A stretch of 8,936 bases of DNA from Oscillospiraceae bacterium (lineage in GTDB: Bacteria > Bacillota > Clostridia > Oscillospirales > Ruminococcaceae), in contig SVNB01000076.1 in assembly GCA_015067125.1 (NCBI GenBank), positions 1-8,936 of the forward strand, written 5' to 3'. How positions within the stretch are numbered: the first letter of the stretch is position 1; the number at the start of each line of letters is the position of its first letter. The notes beneath the pieces were generated by a model, which was not told where the DNA came from, did not search any database, and saw nothing but the letters and a program-made list of their open reading frames with translations. Both the position numbers and the translations under genes were made by a program. Shown in pieces: positions 5,811 to 8,936 of this stretch.

Positions 5811-7838
5811 TCACATGGCGGTTTCTTCCAAAAGCTTTTGAATATTGCGGGAAAGGGCGGCGTTTTCCGGTTTTGAAAGTCTGGGGTCTTCTTCAAGAAT
5901 TTCTGAACAGGCTTTTTTCGCAAGTTCCAGAAGTTTTATATCCGTCATCATATCCGCCATTTTAAGCATGGGAAGGCCGCTTTGCCGATAGCCGAAAAAG
6001 TCGCCCGGTCCGCGGAGTTTAAGGTCTTCTTCCGCAACTTTAAAACCATCGGTGGTTTTTGCGATAACTTCCAGCCGGCGTTTTGTTTCTGCGGATTTAC
6101 TGCCGGAAATAAGTATGCAATAGCTTTGTTCCGTGCCTCTTCCCACTCTTCCGCGAAGCTGATGAAGCTGTGAAAGCCCGAAGCGGTCGGCGTTTTCTAT
6201 AACCATGCAAACAGCGTTCGGAACGTCCACGCCCACTTCTATAACGGTGGTGGAAACCAGTACCTGCAAACGGTTTTCTGCAAAGGCGTTCATAACACGT
6301 TCTTTTTCTGCCGGCTTCATTCTTCCGTGCAAAAGGTCCACGTTGCAGTCAACCAGTTCCTGGCCGGCAATCTGTTCCGCAAGGTCTGCGGCGGCTTCCA
6401 GCGGAAGAGAATCTTCGGTTCTTTCGATAAGCGGGCATACGATGTAACTTTGCTTGCCCTCTTTTGCAAAATTGCGCACAAAACCCAAAGCACGCTGAGA
6501 AAGCTCCGGCCCGACCAGATATGTTTTTACGGGAATACGGTTTTTTGGCATTTCGTCAAGAACAGAAACGTCAAGGTCACCGTAAAGCACAAAGGCAAGG
6601 GTTCGCGGAATAGGCGTTGCGGACATAACAATGGTGTGCGGCGCGTTACCTTTTTTGCCAAGAGCCATGCGCTGCCTAACCCCGAAACGGTGCTGTTCAT
6701 CGGTAATGATAAGCCCAAGGCTTTTAAAAGCAACGTCCTCCTGAATAAGGGCGTGGGTTCCGGTTACTATGGCGATTTCTCCGCTTTCTATTTGGGATTT
6801 TACGGCGGCTTTTTCCGAAGCCTTCATGGAACCGGTCAGCAGGCCGACTTTTATTCCAAAGGGCGCAAACATTTTTTCAAGAGTGGTTTTGTGCTGTGCC
6901 GCAAGCACTTCCGTCGGGGCCATCATGGCACTTTGAAATCCGTTTTTTGCCGCAAAATACATACAGGCGGCGGCAACAGCGGTTTTGCCGGAACCAACGT
7001 CGCCCTGTATAAGGCGGCTCATGGGCACGGCGGAGCACATATCTTTTTTGCATTCTTCAATAACGCGTTTCTGAGCACCGGTAAGTTCAAAACCAAGGGA
7101 GCGGATGAACTCCTCCGTGCTCAGGTTCGCAAAGGCGTTTCCGCTTTCTTCGCGAACTCTTCCTTTGGTAAGGCTCATACCAAGGGAAAAAGCAAGAAAT
7201 TCTTCAAAAACAAGGCGTTTTTTGGCCTTTTCAAGCTCTGCCTGGTCAACGGGAAAATGTATTCCGCAAATTGCTTCCGCTTTTGAGCACAGACCGTATT
7301 TCTGCATAATTTCCGTGCTCAAAGTTTCTTTTATGCGGCTTTGGCAGCCTTCAAGGGCGGCTTTCATCTGTGCGGAAACCATTTTGGAAGAAAGCCCTTC
7401 CGTAAGGGGATACTGCGGCAAAAAACCGCTTTCTTCCGCAGAGATAACCACGGGGGAATTCATCTCTCCGCCGGTAAGGCGCCTTATAAAATCACCGTAA
7501 AAAATATATTCCCGACCGATTTCCAGCGCATCCACGGTATATTTTGCGTTAAAAAAAGTTATAAGCAAATCTCTTTCCATATCCGTGGCGCGCACCTTTG
7601 TTACGGTAAGTCCGCGACGGACGGGGTGGGTTGCGCCTTTTTGGGTAACTGTTGCCCGCACGGCGCATGGGTGCTCATCAGAAGCGTCTTTTATGGCAAG
7701 GCTTCCGGTAAGGTCAAGATATCCCCGCGGATAATGTTCCAGAAGATCGCCTATGCAGTTTATGCCAAGCTTTTGATAGAGCTTTTCTCTTTTTTCGCCC
7801 ACACCTTTAAGTGCGGTAAGCCGCGAAGTCAGATCCAC
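5811..7838 (-). CDS. recG: ATP-dependent DNA helicase RecG
   Basis: A superfamily 2 helicase that reverses stalled forks and remodels branched recombination intermediates. With the GTG start it is 675 residues, close to the usual 680-693. The N-terminal wedge/OB region (about 1-145) begins with the typical helix-hairpin-helix-like LKGVGEKREKLYQKLG. Helicase motifs in order, counted from the GTG: Walker A GDVGSGKT (279-286), Ia MAPTEVLAAQH, II DEQH (380-383), III SAT (406-408), V VSTTVIEVGVDVPNA, VI QLHQLRGRVGRG (557-568). The RecG-specific TRG region DLKLRGPGDFFGYRQSG follows (605-621). All key residues are present. An ATG 18 nt upstream (7854-7856) is in frame, but AAAGGAGG (7846-7853) directly follows it and lies 7 nt before GTG 7836-7838, so GTG is preferred. 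No terminator follows; readthrough into the ECF operon is possible. Confidence 0.95.
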   Translation of the reverse strand: MDLTSRLTALKGVGEKREKLYQKLGINCIGDLLEHYPRGYLDLTGSLAIKDASDEHPCAVRATVTQKGATHPVRRGLTVTKVRATDMERDLLITFFNAKYTVDALEIGREYIFYGDFIRRLTGGEMNSPVVISAEESGFLPQYPLTEGLSSKMVSAQMKAALEGCQSRIKETLSTEIMQKYGLCSKAEAICGIHFPVDQAELEKAKKRLVFEEFLAFSLGMSLTKGRVREESGNAFANLSTEEFIRSLGFELTGAQKRVIEECKKDMCSAVPMSRLIQGDVGSGKTAVAAACMYFAAKNGFQSAMMAPTEVLAAQHKTTLEKMFAPFGIKVGLLTGSMKASEKAAVKSQIESGEIAIVTGTHALIQEDVAFKSLGLIITDEQHRFGVRQRMALGKKGNAPHTIVMSATPIPRTLAFVLYGDLDVSVLDEMPKNRIPVKTYLVGPELSQRALGFVRNFAKEGKQSYIVCPLIERTEDSLPLEAAADLAEQIAGQELVDCNVDLLHGRMKPAEKERVMNAFAENRLQVLVSTTVIEVGVDVPNAVCMVIENADRFGLSQLHQLRGRVGRGTEQSYCILISGSKSAETKRRLEVIAKTTDGFKVAEEDLKLRGPGDFFGYRQSGLPMLKMADMMTDIKLLELAKKACSEILEEDPRLSKPENAALSRNIQKLLEETAM

Positions 7839-7845
7839 AAAAACG

Positions 7846-7853
7846 CCTCCTTT
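7846..7853 (-). promoter_or_regulatory. Ribosome binding site choosing the GTG start of recG
   Basis: AAAGGAGG on the minus strand lies 7 nt before the GTG at 7836-7838 and directly follows an in-frame ATG at 7854-7856. That ATG has no purine-rich site upstream of it. Confidence 0.8.
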
Positions 7854-7887
7854 CATAAAAATTATGCTTTTAACCCATTATGAATTT

Positions 7888-7915
7888 ATCTTACATTATT
7901 TGCGGCAAAAAACAA
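7888..7915 (-). promoter_or_regulatory. Weak candidate promoter for recG
   Basis: On the minus strand, TTGTTT (7910-7915) and TAAGAT (7888-7893) are spaced 16 bp apart in an A/T-rich gap. Both hexamers are imperfect. An alternative -10, CATAAT (7877-7882), lacks a matching -35. Some promoter is expected here because the upstream gene ends in a strong terminator, but the exact site is uncertain. Confidence 0.3.
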
Positions 7916-7923
7916 GACCTATT

Positions 7924-7933
7924 TTGTTAACAA
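7924..7933. repeat. 10-bp perfect palindrome upstream of recG
   Basis: TTGTTAACAA is a perfect 10-bp palindrome just upstream of the candidate recG -35. It could be an operator half-site pair, but A/T-rich palindromes of this size also occur by chance. Confidence 0.25.
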
Positions 7934-7946
7934 TACTTAATAAAAT

Positions 7947-7974
7947 AAAAAAACAAGGCAGAAGAATCTGCCTT
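7947..7974 (-). terminator. Rho-independent terminator of the alkD-like gene
   Basis: On the minus strand a 7-bp stem (AAGGCAG / CTGCCTT, 7955-7961 and 7968-7974) with a 6-nt loop is followed by G and seven U (7947-7953), then more U-rich sequence. The stem begins inside the TAA stop at 7973-7975. It isolates the gene from recG downstream. On the plus strand it is also followed by TATTTTATTTT, so it may stop opposite transcription too. Confidence 0.85.
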
Positions 7975-8653
7975 ATTTTATTTTAAGCGTTTTAAGATAT
8001 TCTTTTTGTTCTTTTGTAATGCGGTAACTTTCGATCGCCTTTTGTATTGCCTTGTTGTGGGTCCATTTTTCCAGAACGCAGTTTTCTATAAACGGCAAAA
8101 CGGCATCATACTGCTTTGCAAGAGCAGTTGCAAAATACCAGGCCTGCATCATGCGGATATAGTATTCTTCGGATTTTATTTCCGCAACGATTTTTGGATA
8201 TTCCAAAGAAAAATCCTCATCAAGAAAATGTTCCATCAGCATTTTTATGCCAAAACGCACGGAATACGTATCTTTTGCGCAAATCCAGATTTTTATCTGC
8301 TTTAAAAGTTCCGGCTTGTGTTTTTTAAATGTTTTGGGAGAAAGCCCGTCGCAGGTGGCCCAGTTATCCACAAAAGGCAAAAATTTGTTTACGGCAAAAA
8401 GGCATTCTTCAAAATCCGGTATTTGTTCTATAAGAAACGCGTGAAGATTGTTTTCTTCGTAATATTCATGCGGCAGAAAAGAAAGAAAATATTCCGCTTC
8501 CGGGGTTTTGTAAAGTTCCTTTGCAAATTTGCGCAGAACGGGAACACGCACCCCGATGATTTTTTCCTTTGGTACAGTGGGCATAAGGGAACTGTGAAAA
8601 TCCCTGTATTTTTCATCTGCCATGGCAAAAAGCGCGGATTTTATATCGAACAC
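7973..8653 (-). CDS. AlkD-like DNA alkylation repair protein
   Basis: A 226-residue all-helical protein of the DNA alkylation repair (AlkD, HEAT-like repeat) family, usual length about 220-240. Family landmarks are the opening MFDIKSALF..ADEKYRDFHSSL, then IGVRVPVLRKFAKEL (33-47), VDNWATCDGL (95-104), YSVRFGIKMLM (130-140), YYIRMMQAWYFA (164-175) and HNKAIQKAIESYR (199-211). By analogy with Bacillus AlkD, Trp98 and Asp102 correspond to the active-site Trp/Asp pair and Arg133 to the DNA-backbone arginine. The third active-site tryptophan appears replaced (Ser209). AlkD members remove N3- and N7-alkylated bases without flipping them out, but activity here is inferred only. The start is GTG 8651-8653, since the next ATG is ten codons inside the conserved N-terminus and lacks a ribosome site. 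AAGGTGAT (8657-8664) lies just upstream. It appears to be a single-gene unit. Confidence 0.9.
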   Translation of the reverse strand: MFDIKSALFAMADEKYRDFHSSLMPTVPKEKIIGVRVPVLRKFAKELYKTPEAEYFLSFLPHEYYEENNLHAFLIEQIPDFEECLFAVNKFLPFVDNWATCDGLSPKTFKKHKPELLKQIKIWICAKDTYSVRFGIKMLMEHFLDEDFSLEYPKIVAEIKSEEYYIRMMQAWYFATALAKQYDAVLPFIENCVLEKWTHNKAIQKAIESYRITKEQKEYLKTLKIK

Positions 8654-8675
8654 GGCATCACCTTCTTTTACGGCA

Positions 8676-8705
8676 ATATTAGCACAGCGGCGCCAAAAAG
8701 GTCAA
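8676..8705 (-). promoter_or_regulatory. Promoter of the alkD-like gene with extended -10
   Basis: On the minus strand, TTGACC (8700-8705) and TAATAT (8676-8681) are 18 bp apart, and TGC precedes the -10 as an extended -10 element. The predicted start near 8669 leaves a short leader containing the AAGGTGAT ribosome site. Confidence 0.6.
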
Positions 8706-8857
8706 GAGCGTTTTCTGCGGTTGGCATAAAAACGGGACGGCCACACAGGGACGCCCGAAAACACAGCCGAGCGAACGAGGCAAAATGAAAATCCGTTGCC
8801 GACCCCGAGCGGCGACGGTGGATATTCGGAATCTCTGTCTTTCGGTGGTGAGTTTAT

Positions 8858-8879
8858 TCCCCCTTAATTTTAAGGGGGA
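8858..8879. repeat. Perfect 10-bp inverted repeat
   Basis: Arms TCCCCCTTAA (8858-8867) and TTAAGGGGGA (8870-8879) flank TT. It can form a strong hairpin or a cruciform. No U-run follows on either strand. It is part of the right-edge repeat block. Confidence 0.8.
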
Positions 8880-8881
8880 GT

Positions 8882-8899
8882 CGCTCGCGGGAGCGAGCG
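8882..8899. repeat. Perfect 7-bp GC hairpin with GGGA loop
   Basis: Arms CGCTCGC (8882-8888) and GCGAGCG (8893-8899) around GGGA, placed 2 nt after the previous inverted repeat. The tandem placement of two perfect hairpins is typical of a folded repeat element rather than chance. Confidence 0.8.
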
Positions 8900-8936
8900 G
8901 GTAGGGGTTTAAAACTTTTCTTTTCAGGCACTACCC

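Larger units (their letters stand above)
8706..8936. repeat. GC-rich non-coding block with inverted and direct repeats, runs off the right edge
   Basis: No credible gene is seen in either strand here. The block has: direct repeats GGGACG(G/C)CC at 8734-8742 and 8748-8756; a repeated CCGAGCG at 8767-8773 and 8805-8811; a perfect 10-bp inverted repeat around a 2-nt centre at 8858-8879 (TCCCCCTTAA arms); a perfect 7-bp hairpin CGCTCGC-GGGA-GCGAGCG at 8882-8899; and GGGTAG (8899-8904) mirrored by CTACCC at the very end (8931-8936). Neither hairpin has a U-tract, so they are not ordinary terminators. The composition is more GC-rich than the neighbouring genes. It resembles the dispersed intergenic repeats seen in many gut Clostridia, but copy number cannot be judged from one window. 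Confidence 0.5.

Noticed and set aside
6327..7286. 319-codon plus-strand open frame opposite recG
   Set aside because: It is antisense to conserved RecG helicase motifs, low in complexity and without family resemblance or a ribosome site.
8318..8788. 156-codon plus-strand open frame reaching into the right-edge repeat block
   Set aside because: Most of it is antisense to the AlkD-like gene and the rest crosses that gene's promoter. The translation is rich in Lys, Arg and Phe with no recognisable domain.
8858..8899. The two right-edge hairpins as intrinsic terminators or a CRISPR repeat
   Set aside because: No U-run follows either stem on either strand, and there are no evenly spaced repeats with unique spacers. 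They fit an intergenic repeat element better.

Overview
The window looks chromosomal and comes from a low-to-mid-GC Gram-positive bacterium, most likely a gut-type Clostridia (Oscillospiraceae/Ruminococcaceae-like). The evidence is a ClpE-type Clp ATPase with an N-terminal zinc finger, the pairing of a DUF5711-like protein with CvpA, a clostridial AlkD-like protein, strong AGGAGG-type ribosome sites and sigma-A-like promoters. The lineage is an inference from gene content. The genes are housekeeping or stress genes. No phage, transposase, CRISPR array or RNA gene was seen.

Layout: (1) 2-232 (+) is the 3' end of an M14 zinc carboxypeptidase. (2) 263-290 is a bidirectional intrinsic terminator between convergent transcription units. 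(3) Five minus-strand genes, from 5720 down to 294, form a probable operon: ECF transporter S component, DUF5711-like membrane-anchored protein, CvpA-like membrane protein, ClpE-type ATPase and GNAT acetyltransferase. It is driven by a near-consensus promoter at 5758-5786 (TTGCCA, 17 bp, TATAAT) and ends at the shared terminator. Gaps are short (24, 33 and 63 bp), and the last pair overlaps by ATGA. (4) recG (5811-7838, minus) lies just upstream with no recognisable terminator, so its transcript may read into the operon. (5) An AlkD-like gene (7973-8653, minus) has its own promoter and a strong terminator. (6) 8706-8936 is a GC-rich non-coding block full of inverted and direct repeats. It looks like a dispersed intergenic repeat and runs off the window edge.

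Functionally, RecG (fork and recombination remodelling) and the AlkD-like protein (alkylated bases) are genome-maintenance genes. ClpE is a protein-quality-control unfoldase expected to work with ClpP. The ECF S component is a vitamin or small-molecule uptake subunit that must borrow an EcfA/A'/T module from elsewhere. DUF5711 and CvpA are envelope proteins of unresolved role. Five of the seven minus-strand genes appear to begin at GTG or TTG, and in two of them (recG and the ECF gene) an in-frame ATG lies upstream of the better-supported start. I found no convincing new defence or mobile system. The least-explained items are the envelope/ClpE operon and the repeat block at the right edge.
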